Assembly (NCBI GenBank): GCA_023255435.1
Contig: JALRIK010000005.1
Coordinates: forward strand, 1 to 49,222
Source of the DNA: Marivivens sp.
GTDB lineage: Bacteria; Pseudomonadota; Alphaproteobacteria; Rhodobacterales; Rhodobacteraceae
DNA: 49,222 nt
Direction: 5' to 3'
Shown here: positions 41,270 to 49,222 of the stretch, in pieces
How the letters are laid out: each line of letters starts with the position of its first letter
How positions within the stretch are numbered: position 1 is the stretch's first letter
Notes under the pieces: generated by a model
Database searches by the model: none
What the model was told of the DNA's origin: nothing
What the model saw: the letters and a program-made list of their open reading frames with translations, nothing else
Position numbers and translations under genes: made by a program

Positions 41270-41749
41270 ATGTCCAGAATTATACATATCGAACTCGACG
41301 ACAGCGCCTTGCCGCCTCCGACACCGGAGATCGAACAGGAACGGCGTGTCGCCATTTTTGACCTTCTCGAGGCCAACAACATTATTCTTCCCGCACGCGA
41401 TGAACGTTCTGTGCCCGAAGGCCCATATAAACTCTCACTTTCGATCCGTGATCGCCGTCTGGTTTTCGCTTTGACGACCGAAACGGATGATCCCGCAGCC
41501 GAGTTCCATCTCAGTCTTGGGCCGTTCCGTCAGGTGGTGAAAGACTATTTTCAGATCTGCGAAAGCTATTTCGACGCGGTAAAGACCCTTCCGACGAACC
41601 AGATCGAAACGATCGATATGGCCCGTCGCGGCATTCATGACGAAGGCGCGCGCGTTCTCCAAGAGCGGCTCGAGGGTAAGGCCGAGGTCGATTACGACAC
41701 TGCACGCCGTCTTTTCACACTGATTTGCGTTCTGCATTTCGGAGGGTGA
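41270..41749 (+). CDS. UPF0262 family protein
   Basis: IIHIELDDSALPPPTPEIEQERRVAIFDLLEANNI; follows hisD as in related genomes (recalled synteny). Confidence 0.85.
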   Translation: MSRIIHIELDDSALPPPTPEIEQERRVAIFDLLEANNIILPARDERSVPEGPYKLSLSIRDRRLVFALTTETDDPAAEFHLSLGPFRQVVKDYFQICESYFDAVKTLPTNQIETIDMARRGIHDEGARVLQERLEGKAEVDYDTARRLFTLICVLHFGG

Positions 41750-41754
41750 GCGCC

Positions 41755-42234
41755 GTGACGGACATCGACAAGAGCTTCGATCCTTTGCCACAGTCGGTGC
41801 TCTTTTGTTGTGACCACAATTCCGTCCGTTCCCCCATGGCCGAAGGGATCATGAAAAAGTTCTATGGGACCGAGTGCTATATCCAATCCGTCGGTGTGAA
41901 GAACGATCTTGAAATCGACGGTTTCGCTGTGGCGGTGTGCCAAGAAATCGGGGTCGAGCTGTCCCGCCATCGTTCGCGCTCGTTCGACGAAATGCAGCAA
42001 TGGGGCGACGATCTTTCGTCGTTCGACCTCGTGCTGGCTTTGTCGCCCGCAAGTCAACGCCGTGCGCTGGAACTGACCCGCGTTTTCCATCTCGATGTGG
42101 AATATTGGCCCATCATGGACCCGACAGGTCTTGGAGAAGGGCGCGAAGCGCGGCTTGCCAGCTATCGGCAGACCCGTGACCAAATCATAGCCCGGCTAGA
42201 ACAACGCTGGGGACCAGCAAGGGAAAATCCATGA
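41755..42234 (+). CDS. Low-molecular-weight protein tyrosine phosphatase-like protein
   Basis: SVLFCCDHNSVRSPMAEGIMKKFYG resembles the LMW-PTP P-loop; GTG start at 41755. Confidence 0.82.
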   Translation: MTDIDKSFDPLPQSVLFCCDHNSVRSPMAEGIMKKFYGTECYIQSVGVKNDLEIDGFAVAVCQEIGVELSRHRSRSFDEMQQWGDDLSSFDLVLALSPASQRRALELTRVFHLDVEYWPIMDPTGLGEGREARLASYRQTRDQIIARLEQRWGPARENP

Positions 42235-42638
42235 CGACCGATGCAAAATCCGTTCTGACGCGGTATTTCAGTGCTTTTAATGCAGGCGACAAAGCCGGCA
42301 TGTTGGCCGAGCTGTCCGATGACATCGCGCACCACGTGAATGAGGGGCAGGTCCGCCGCGGCAAGGTGCTTTTTTCCGAGTTCTGCGACCACATGAGCCG
42401 CTGTTATCACGAGACACTGACCGAGATCGTCGTCTTCGCGAATGAGGATGGCACGCGCGCCTCTGCCGAGTTTGTCGTCAACGGCAAATATCTTGTGACG
42501 GACAGCGGACTGCCCGAAGCGCATGGCCAGACCTATGTTCTTCCTGCGGGCTCGTTCATGTCGCTCGAAAACGGCAAGATCACGCGTGTGACCACCTATT
42601 ACAACCTTGCAGATTGGATACGTCAGGTTTCGCAATGA
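42231..42638 (+). CDS. SnoaL-like/NTF2-fold protein
   Basis: MTTDAKSVLTRYFSAFNAGDKAGMLAELSDDIAHHVNEGQVRRGKVLFSEFC... NTF2-like; ATGA overlap with preceding gene. Confidence 0.82.
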   Translation: MTTDAKSVLTRYFSAFNAGDKAGMLAELSDDIAHHVNEGQVRRGKVLFSEFCDHMSRCYHETLTEIVVFANEDGTRASAEFVVNGKYLVTDSGLPEAHGQTYVLPAGSFMSLENGKITRVTTYYNLADWIRQVSQ

Positions 42639-43222
42639 CCTTGGACTTCCGGCGCTTGACGGGAGAGGCGCTCGAAGCCTCGCTCGAGGATGTGGCGCGG
42701 CTGCGCATGACGGTATTTGCCGAGTGGCCCTATCTTTATGCGGGCACATTCGACTATGAACACCGCTATCTGCAAAGCTATCGTGATAATGCGGGCGCGG
42801 TTCTGGTCGGTGCCTTTGACGGCACACGGCTCGTCGGCGCGGCCACGGGCACCCCGATGGAGGACCACGCTTCGGACTTTGCCGAACCGTTCAAAACCGT
42901 TGGCATCCCGCTCGAACATATCTTCTATTGTGCCGAGTCCGTGCTGTTGCCCGAGTATCGCGGGCAGGGCGCGGGGCATCACTTCTTTGACCACCGAGAA
43001 GCCAAAGCGCGCGAGCTTGGGCGCAAATATTCCGCCTTTTGCGCTGTGATCCGTCCCGACGATCACCCCGCACGGCCATCTGGTTATCGTGCACTGGACG
43101 GATTCTGGCGCAAGCGTGGGTATGAAATCCTCGACGGTGCCGTCGCGCGGTTCAAATGGACCGATCACGGGCATGCCGAACAAACCGAAAAGCCACTTCA
43201 ATTCTGGATCAAAGAGCTATGA
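42635..43222 (+). CDS. GNAT family N-acetyltransferase
   Basis: MTLDFRRLTGEALEASLEDVARLRMTVFAEWPYLY; FYCAESVLLPEYRGQGAGHHFFDHREAKAREL (Q/RxxGxG/A). Confidence 0.87.
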   Translation: MTLDFRRLTGEALEASLEDVARLRMTVFAEWPYLYAGTFDYEHRYLQSYRDNAGAVLVGAFDGTRLVGAATGTPMEDHASDFAEPFKTVGIPLEHIFYCAESVLLPEYRGQGAGHHFFDHREAKARELGRKYSAFCAVIRPDDHPARPSGYRALDGFWRKRGYEILDGAVARFKWTDHGHAEQTEKPLQFWIKEL

Positions 43223-44097
43223 AAATCGCAGCCTCTGCATATCGCCCCGAATGGCATCCCGACTGGGCTTCGCTTGCGGCAAAGATCGAGGCTTGGGTCA
43301 GCGAAGCCGCCGAAGCGAAAGCCGAGCTTTTGCTCTTTCCCGAATACGGTGGTTGCGAGGCCGCTTTAATCGGCCTGCAAGAGGACGCTTCGGCCAAAGA
43401 CTGGGCCGCGCGGATGGTCGCGGCGTCAGAGGCCTGGCTTGACCTTCATGTCGGTCTTGCGCGGAAATACGGGGTTCATATCCTTGCCGGATCGCTTTGT
43501 GCCGCGGACGGGGATCGGACCGTGAACCGCGCCTTTCTTGTGGCGCCGAACGGAGCCCATACCTTTCAGGACAAATTGATCCTCACGCCCTATGAGCGCA
43601 ACCAGATGAAAATCCAAGCGGGCCGCGAGATCAAAGTGTTCGATACAGCTCTCGGCAAAATCGGTATTCTCATCTGTTATGATAGCGAATTTCCTGTGCA
43701 GGCGCGCGCGATGACCGAGGCAGGGGCCGAGATGATCCTTGTTCCTTCGGCCACCGATTTTCCCGCAGGCCAGACGCGGGTGCGCCAATCCTGCCGTGCA
43801 CGGGCCATCGAAAACCAGTGTCTTATCATCCAATCGCCCGTCCTTGGCCCTGTGGCTGACTGCGACGTTCTGGACCAAGGCACGGGGCGCGTCGGCTTTT
43901 TTTGTCCGCCTGATCATGGGCTTCCGTCCAATGGCATCATTGCTCAGGGTGATACGGACAAGGCGGCTTGGGTCTATGCAGAGGTCGACCCAAAGGCCAT
44001 CAGCGCCCCGCGCCAAACGGGCCAAGTCGGCAATTTTGCCCATTGGATCGAGCAGGATGAACGCACTCTGCATGTGAAATCAGAGAACCTGCGCTGA
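43219..44097 (+). CDS. Carbon-nitrogen hydrolase (nitrilase superfamily)
   Basis: ELLLFPEYGG (Glu), FQDKLILTPYER (Lys), IGILICYDSEFPVQAR (Cys) catalytic triad motifs. Confidence 0.92.
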   Translation: MKIAASAYRPEWHPDWASLAAKIEAWVSEAAEAKAELLLFPEYGGCEAALIGLQEDASAKDWAARMVAASEAWLDLHVGLARKYGVHILAGSLCAADGDRTVNRAFLVAPNGAHTFQDKLILTPYERNQMKIQAGREIKVFDTALGKIGILICYDSEFPVQARAMTEAGAEMILVPSATDFPAGQTRVRQSCRARAIENQCLIIQSPVLGPVADCDVLDQGTGRVGFFCPPDHGLPSNGIIAQGDTDKAAWVYAEVDPKAISAPRQTGQVGNFAHWIEQDERTLHVKSENLR

Positions 44098-44179
44098 TTA
44101 ACCCTTGAAAATATGTAAATCTGGGCGCATTTAGGCGCGGTCCGCAGACTCTGGCGGATCACACAACTATGGAGATCAC

Positions 44180-44398
44180 ATGGCCAAGGAAGAACTGCTC
44201 GAATTTCCCGGCGTCGTGAAGGAACTCCTGCCTAATGCGACATTTCGGGTCGAGCTGGAAAACGGCCACGAGATCATCGCACATACGGCAGGCAAGATGC
44301 GCAAGAACCGCATCCGCGTTCTGGCCGGCGACAAGGTGCAAGTCGAAATGACACCTTACGATCTGACCAAGGGTCGGATCAACTATCGCTTCAAGTGA
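44180..44398 (+). CDS. infA: Translation initiation factor IF-1
   Basis: [72 protein letters not shown]. Confidence 0.99.
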   Translation: MAKEELLEFPGVVKELLPNATFRVELENGHEIIAHTAGKMRKNRIRVLAGDKVQVEMTPYDLTKGRINYRFK

Positions 44399-45000
44399 CA
44401 GTGCTCCGGGCTACGCCTGGGCTCAAGCTTGTTCTCGGCTCCGGGTCACCTCGGCGGCTGGAGCTGCTTGCGCAAATCGGCGTGACGCCGACCGCTGTGC
44501 GCCCCCCAGATATCGACGAAGACCCGCGCAAAGGCGAGATCCCGCGTGACTATGTCCGCCGTATCGCTGCCGAAAAGGTTGCAGCGGTTGCCTGTGCCGA
44601 GGACGAAGTTGTGCTCTGTGCGGATACGACCGTTGCGATGGGGCGGCGGATCATGGGCAAACCCCAAGACGAAAAAGAAGCCGCAGCATTCCTTCATGCG
44701 TTGTCGGGTCGGCGTCATCGCGTCATCACGGCGGTTGCCGTGAAGCGCGGGGATAAGGTCTGGCTCAAGGACGTTGTAACGACAGTCGCAATGAAGAGCC
44801 TGAGCAACCCCGAAGTGAATTCCTATCTCGCAAGTGGAGATTGGCGCGGCAAAGCCGGTGGATATGCGATCCAAGGCCCCGCAGGTGCGTTCATCCCGTG
44901 GATCAACGGTTCCTTTACCGGAGTCGTAGGTCTGCCGCTTGCTGAAACCGCAGGTCTTTTGACCGCTGCGGGTTACCCGCTCTATGGAGATACCGAATGA
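44395..45000 (+). CDS. maf: Maf family nucleotide pyrophosphatase
   Basis: [34 protein letters not shown] start (GTGA overlap with infA). Confidence 0.94.
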   Translation: MTVLRATPGLKLVLGSGSPRRLELLAQIGVTPTAVRPPDIDEDPRKGEIPRDYVRRIAAEKVAAVACAEDEVVLCADTTVAMGRRIMGKPQDEKEAAAFLHALSGRRHRVITAVAVKRGDKVWLKDVVTTVAMKSLSNPEVNSYLASGDWRGKAGGYAIQGPAGAFIPWINGSFTGVVGLPLAETAGLLTAAGYPLYGDTE

Positions 45001-46028
45001 AGGGCCGTACGATTGTCCTCGACCACATTGGTGATGTCGAAGCCGCTGCTTTGATGGTGGATGGCAAGATCGACGATCTGTTGATCGACGATACCGACGC
45101 ACCGCGTCCGGGGGCGATTTTCCGTGCGATCTGTGACCGTCCGATCAAAGGGCAGGGCGGTATGATGCTTCGCCTTCCCGCTGGGGACACCGCTTTCTTG
45201 CGCCAGAGCAAAGGGCTCCGTCCGGGGCAGGCGATGCTTGTGCAGGTCACCGGTTATGCCGAGGGCGGCAAGGCCGTTCCCGTTACCGAGCGCGTTCTTT
45301 TCAAAAGCCGTTTCGCAATCATCACGCCTGGAAAGCCCGGTATCAACGTAAGCCGTCAAATCGAGGACGAGGACGAACGCAATCGCCTCCTTGAAATCGC
45401 GCATGGCGTCATGGAAACCGAACACGGGCTGATCCTTCGATCAGGTTGCGAGGGTGCCGATGAGGACGAGATCGCCGAAGACATCGCCGCTATGCAGGAC
45501 CTTGCCGAAGCGGTGCTTGGCGATGCCGAAGGCACCGAGCCGGAGGCACTGACCGAAGGCGACGGGCCGCATATCCTTGCTTGGCGCGAGTGGACATCGG
45601 CCGCCGAAGTCGTAACCGAGGCGGGGTCCTTCGAGCATCTTGGAGTGATGGATCAGATCGAGGACATCAAAACTGCCCGTGTGGACATCGGCGAAGGTTA
45701 TATGTTCGTCGAAGGCACACAGGCGCTTGTCGCTGTGGACGTTAACACGGGCGGCGATACTTCTGCGGGTGCAGCGCTCAAGGCCAACCTTGCCGCCGCG
45801 CGCGCCCTGCCGCGTGCGTTGCGCGTTCGGGGGCTGGGCGGTCAGATCGTGGTCGATTTCGCGCCCATGTCCAAAGCGCACCGCAAGCAGGTTGAGCAAT
45901 CGTTGCGCGCTTCGTTCAAGAACGACCCGATCGAAACCTCTTTGGTCGGTTGGACGCAAATGGGGCTTTTCGAACTCCAACGTAAGCGGGAACGCCTGCC
46001 ATTGGTGCGGACGCTCAGGGGGCTTTGA
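44997..46028 (+). CDS. rng: Ribonuclease E/G family protein (short form)
   Basis: [51 protein letters not shown]; 343 aa; ATGA overlap with maf. Confidence 0.9.
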   Translation: MKGRTIVLDHIGDVEAAALMVDGKIDDLLIDDTDAPRPGAIFRAICDRPIKGQGGMMLRLPAGDTAFLRQSKGLRPGQAMLVQVTGYAEGGKAVPVTERVLFKSRFAIITPGKPGINVSRQIEDEDERNRLLEIAHGVMETEHGLILRSGCEGADEDEIAEDIAAMQDLAEAVLGDAEGTEPEALTEGDGPHILAWREWTSAAEVVTEAGSFEHLGVMDQIEDIKTARVDIGEGYMFVEGTQALVAVDVNTGGDTSAGAALKANLAAARALPRALRVRGLGGQIVVDFAPMSKAHRKQVEQSLRASFKNDPIETSLVGWTQMGLFELQRKRERLPLVRTLRGL

Positions 46029-46210
46029 TGGCCTGTCCGATTTGCTCGAAAGTAACAGATCAGAAATATCGTCCGTTCTGTTCAAAGCGGTGCGCGGATA
46101 TCGACTTGGCCAAGTGGCTGGGCGGGGGTTATTCAATCCCCGCGAGTGACGAGATTGATCCCGAAGACCTCCCAGCGGTTGAAGGCGACGATTCGCGGCT
46201 CATTAATTAA
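46028..46210 (+). CDS. yacG: DNA gyrase inhibitor YacG (zinc-binding)
   Basis: [38 protein letters not shown]. Confidence 0.93.
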   Translation: MACPICSKVTDQKYRPFCSKRCADIDLAKWLGGGYSIPASDEIDPEDLPAVEGDDSRLIN

Positions 46211-46307
46211 CCCCGAACATTCGCAGATAAGGCTCTATTTCCGTGCAAAGCGGGATATCCTTATGGTTAATTTTCCCTAATCTTCCTGATGGAACAATTA
46301 CCCTGTC

Positions 46308-46334
46308 ACTTTGGATATATTTTTATTCCAAAGT
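46308..46334. other. Inverted repeat in AT-rich intergenic region
   Basis: ACTTTGGA-TATATTTTTAT-TCCAAAGT, perfect 8-bp arms, 11-nt loop. Confidence 0.8.
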
Positions 46335-46436
46335 CGATCATTGATGTTCTTCAAGTCAGTATAAACATCTGGAAAGGGTTAACTAATTTACCTCGAATTC
46401 TCCAGATATCACCCAAAGGTATCCTGTCTATCCTGC

Positions 46437-46445
46437 TGATATAAT
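46437..46445 (+). promoter_or_regulatory. Extended -10 promoter element
   Basis: TGATATAAT: full TATAAT with TGn extension, about 100 bp upstream of the GH/RTX coding region. Confidence 0.6.
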
Positions 46446-46481
46446 TAAGTAAATCCGCCTCTCATTCTAGGTTGAAAACGT

Positions 46482-46517
46482 AGCGAGCGTCGCTGCCAGA
46501 GCATTTTTCAAGCTCTG
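46482..46517 (+). other. Tandem stem-loops in the putative 5' leader of the GH/RTX gene
   Basis: AGCGA-GCG-TCGCT (46482-46494) and CAGAGC-N9-GCTCTG (46497-46517). Confidence 0.6.
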
Positions 46518-46540
46518 TGTTTTCAGCACCGGAGGCGGGT

Positions 46541-49222
46541 ATTATATCCGCACTTTCATTCAAATTCAGTTCCGCGAGCGCCACCTCAGACGCTATTTCG
46601 AATGATTTCTTCGGAATGAACACTCTGTTCACGCGCGACAATTTGGTCGAAGGCGGTGCGTATGACCAATTCATCGAAAAAATGGGAACGAGCTCGCTCC
46701 GGTTTCCTGGCGGCACGATCACCGAAGAGCTTTTTTCGCCCGATAACGAGGTAAGCGATAAATTCTGGTCGCGTCAGCCATCGGTCGATGCAGAGCGCGG
46801 TTCGGACATTTTTACAAACGTTCCCCGCTTTATCGAATATGCCAATTCGATCAATGCCTCAGTGGATTGGGTTCTTCCGTCCGAGAGCCTTTTGTCGGAC
46901 GAGCGGGATGCGGACGGGGATCGGATCGTATCGGACTATGCCGTCTACAATTTGCTGGACCGCGTGGATGCGCTGATCCGTGGCGCTTACGGTCAGATCG
47001 ATATCAACACGTTCTCGATCGGGAACGAGTATTGGTATCAGGATCGCATGACCTCGAGCGAGTATGGCAAACTTGCCAATACGGTTGCAAAAGGTCTTCA
47101 GCGCGTTTTCGATACCTATCGCGATGAACTTGGCGAAAACGCAGAGTGGAATGAACCCGATATCGCAATCCAGACCTCGCTTTCGTTCGACGCGGCGGGC
47201 GCGCAGGACATTATCGAGCAACTCGACCTGGATGCACGCGATGCCATCGATACGGTCGAGCAGCACTATTACGTCAAAGACTTTCAAGCCGCAGATACCT
47301 CGACCAAGCATTTCGACCGGATGGACGACTTCCAGAATGCCGAAGGGTTCGGGGATCTGAATTATTATGTTTCGGAATGGAATGTCCGTCTCGGTGACGA
47401 AGCCGATATGGGCATGCAAGCTGCCTCGACCTTGATCGAGATGACCCAGACGATGCTTGAAAACGGGGTCGACGGAGCATCCCTTTGGGGGACCGCTTAT
47501 CAGTCGCTTCAGGATCGTCTTGCGGCGCTTTCCCCCGACTCCTCCGTGCCGGGCGGTTGGGCTCTGAACCTGACGCCGTCGGGCGAAGTCGTGCGCATGA
47601 TGTCGCTCGGTCTCGAGGGGACCCGCGCGCTCGACCTCCAATTCCCCGGCGAGTATACCAACTCGACCCGCGTCGACGGAGCACAGGACCAAGTTCTTTT
47701 GCATGCCTTTGGCAGCGAAGACAAAATGGTGTTCTTTCTTTCGTCGCGTTCGGATCACGAGATCGACCTCACGCTCGATCTGAGCGATCTTGTCGGAGAC
47801 TATTCGCGTGTCTGGGGACAGCAGCTGTCTGCAGTTGACGACCCCGATACGCTCAAGGATGAGGGCGACGCCACCTCCAAAGACGCAGCCGCCCATCTGC
47901 GCACTCTGACCGAGGCAGAACTCACCTCTGGTTCGGATTATCACGTTTCGCTCGGGGCCTATGACATCGTACGGATCGAGTTCACCTATGCCGGTGCAGG
48001 CACCACAATGTGGGGTGCCGATCAGCTTATCGATCCGGCAAGCGATTATGACGACGAGCTCGAAGGCACGAGCTGGGACGACACTATTTACGGCAACCTC
48101 GGGGATGATATCCTGCGCGGTCGCGGTGGTGATGACATCGTCGATGGTGGCGAAGGCGATGACGTCATTTACGGCGGTGACGGAAACGACATTCTTTTCA
48201 CCGGCGACGGCAACGACACTGTTTACGGCGGGCGCGGCGAGGATATTTTTGTTGCCCAAGGCGGCACGAACCTTATCAAGCCCGTTGAAGGCATCGCCCA
48301 TATCATTGCATCGACCGAGGGCGATACGACCATCGAAGGTTTCGACCTTGCTCGTGGCGACACCCTCAGCTTCATGCGTGCCTATGCGACAGCAGAAGAT
48401 GCACTAGAGTTTGCTTCGGTCCAAGGTGATGATCTTGTTTTCTCGCACGAAGACGGCGGTCAGACGGTCATCCTCGGCGCAGCCTCCAGCCTTGATGCCA
48501 TTTCGGCCGCCTTCAGCGATTTCAGCGACACCGCCGTTGTCGCGCCGCTGCTCGATGACCTTGTTGGAGAAGATCCGGACGATCTTGCAGCGTCTTACGC
48601 TGCCGAAATTAATGCCGACCCCGAAGTTGCGCGCCTTCTTCTCGATGGCGAGCCGCAAGACATCACCGACTATATCGAAGGCCTCGATGCGGGCGCAGCC
48701 CAAGAGCTGATACATTCGCTCAACATCGACGCGCTGGCGTCGCTCATCGATGCAGACAATATGGCCGCTTTGATGAACGCCCTCGACTCGGACGCGCTTG
48801 GCGAATTTCTTGATGCTGTGAACCCCGATACGCTTTTGTTCCAGCTTGCCATGATCGGTGACAATGTCGACGACATGCTCGATGCTTTTGACGAGGATGT
48901 TCTCGACGTTTATCTCGACCGCCTTGCCCAAGCCGATTTTTCCGCGACACCCCAATCGATGCGGGCCGAAGAGCTTCGCTTTATCGGCAACGCTCTTGCC
49001 AACGACGGCCATACGCTCGACGACGACTACATGCGTGTCCTTGATGACGCAGAAGACGAAGAAGCAGAGGCCGAGGAAGCACAGACCATTACTGGCGCTG
49101 AATGCTTTGTCGCAACGGCGGCCTATGCGGACGGCAACCACCCCGATGTGGAATATCTGCGCAATGTGCGTGACCACATTCTGGTGCATAGTGCCTTGGG
49201 CCGTGCTTTCATCTGGACCTAC
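46541..49222 (+). CDS. Large multidomain protein: clan GH-A-like glycoside hydrolase domain + RTX Ca-binding repeats + acidic helical region + CFI-box-like C-terminus; 3' end beyond window; start uncertain
   Basis: Frame (positions 2 mod 3) open from the stop at 46481-46483 to the window end; FFGMNTLFTRDNLVEGGAYDQFIEKMGTSSLRFPGGTITEELF, FSIGNEYWYQ, NYYVSEWNV, GDDILRGRGGDDIVDGGEGDDVIYGGDGNDILF, CFVATAAYADGNHPDVEYLRNVRDHILVHSALGRAFIWTY. First in-frame ATG is 46616, but the fold appears to start earlier. Confidence 0.88.
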   Translation, partial: MISALSFKFSSASATSDAISNDFFGMNTLFTRDNLVEGGAYDQFIEKMGTSSLRFPGGTITEELFSPDNEVSDKFWSRQPSVDAERGSDIFTNVPRFIEYANSINASVDWVLPSESLLSDERDADGDRIVSDYAVYNLLDRVDALIRGAYGQIDINTFSIGNEYWYQDRMTSSEYGKLANTVAKGLQRVFDTYRDELGENAEWNEPDIAIQTSLSFDAAGAQDIIEQLDLDARDAIDTVEQHYYVKDFQAADTSTKHFDRMDDFQNAEGFGDLNYYVSEWNVRLGDEADMGMQAASTLIEMTQTMLENGVDGASLWGTAYQSLQDRLAALSPDSSVPGGWALNLTPSGEVVRMMSLGLEGTRALDLQFPGEYTNSTRVDGAQDQVLLHAFGSEDKMVFFLSSRSDHEIDLTLDLSDLVGDYSRVWGQQLSAVDDPDTLKDEGDATSKDAAAHLRTLTEAELTSGSDYHVSLGAYDIVRIEFTYAGAGTTMWGADQLIDPASDYDDELEGTSWDDTIYGNLGDDILRGRGGDDIVDGGEGDDVIYGGDGNDILFTGDGNDTVYGGRGEDIFVAQGGTNLIKPVEGIAHIIASTEGDTTIEGFDLARGDTLSFMRAYATAEDALEFASVQGDDLVFSHEDGGQTVILGAASSLDAISAAFSDFSDTAVVAPLLDDLVGEDPDDLAASYAAEINADPEVARLLLDGEPQDITDYIEGLDAGAAQELIHSLNIDALASLIDADNMAALMNALDSDALGEFLDAVNPDTLLFQLAMIGDNVDDMLDAFDEDVLDVYLDRLAQADFSATPQSMRAEELRFIGNALANDGHTLDDDYMRVLDDAEDEEAEAEEAQTITGAECFVATAAYADGNHPDVEYLRNVRDHILVHSALGRAFIWTY
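48065..48255 (+). repeat. RTX nonapeptide repeats (protein-level tandem repeats)
   Basis: GTSWDDTIYGNLGDDILRGRGGDDIVDGGEGDDVIYGGDGNDILFTGDGNDTVYGGRGEDIF. Confidence 0.92.

Noticed and set aside
46211-46480. tRNA gene after yacG
   Set aside because: Looked for one because a tRNA often follows yacG in relatives (recalled); no cloverleaf or GGTTCGAATCC-type T-arm was visible.
48065-48255. DNA tandem repeat or CRISPR-like array
   Set aside because: Repeats are protein-level RTX nonapeptides in frame with varied codons; no conserved DNA repeat or spacers.
46859-48301. 480-aa minus-strand ORF
   Set aside because: Antisense shadow of the plus-strand GH/RTX frame; composition is reverse complement of RTX/Asp-rich codons, with no recognisable domain.
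48404-49189. 261-aa minus-strand ORF
   Set aside because: Also antisense to the GH/RTX coding frame; no domain recognised.

Overview
This 49.2-kb window looks like core chromosome of a Rhodobacteraceae/Roseobacter-type alphaproteobacterium; that assignment is inferred from gene content and order. Most of it is ordinary, densely packed housekeeping sequence. In order: ileS 3' end, GNAT, pcs, xerC, DUF484, priA, MFS, prmA, DUF1127, ruvCAB, ybgC-tolQRAB-pal-cpoB, tilS, ftsH, MOSC, fhs, folD, LytTR regulator, dprA, tldD, the aa3 oxidase/assembly cluster (coxB-ctaB-small TM ORF-ctaG-ctaE-surf1), thrC, M16 peptidase, GNAT, FAD oxidase, SulP, mtnP, hisD, UPF0262, LMW-PTPase, an NTF2/GNAT/nitrilase trio, infA, maf, rng and yacG. 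No rRNA, tRNA, CRISPR array, transposase or phage genes were recognised. The most unusual region is the right end (about 46.2-49.2 kb). An AT-rich intergenic stretch with a consensus extended -10 promoter and stem-loops precedes a long plus-strand frame that is open to the window edge, so it is missing from the ORF track. That frame encodes a clan GH-A-like glycoside hydrolase domain, RTX Ca-binding nonapeptides, an acidic helical repeat region and a CFI-box-type C-terminus, apparently without an ATG at its true start. Other points worth checking: a perfect FNR box between tldD and coxB, an RpoH-like promoter before ftsH, a near-LexA box before ruvC, a stem-loop-rich fhs leader, a translationally coupled NTF2-GNAT-nitrilase trio, and convergent genes with overlapping or abutting stop codons. 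All assignments come from reading the sequence; no searches were run.
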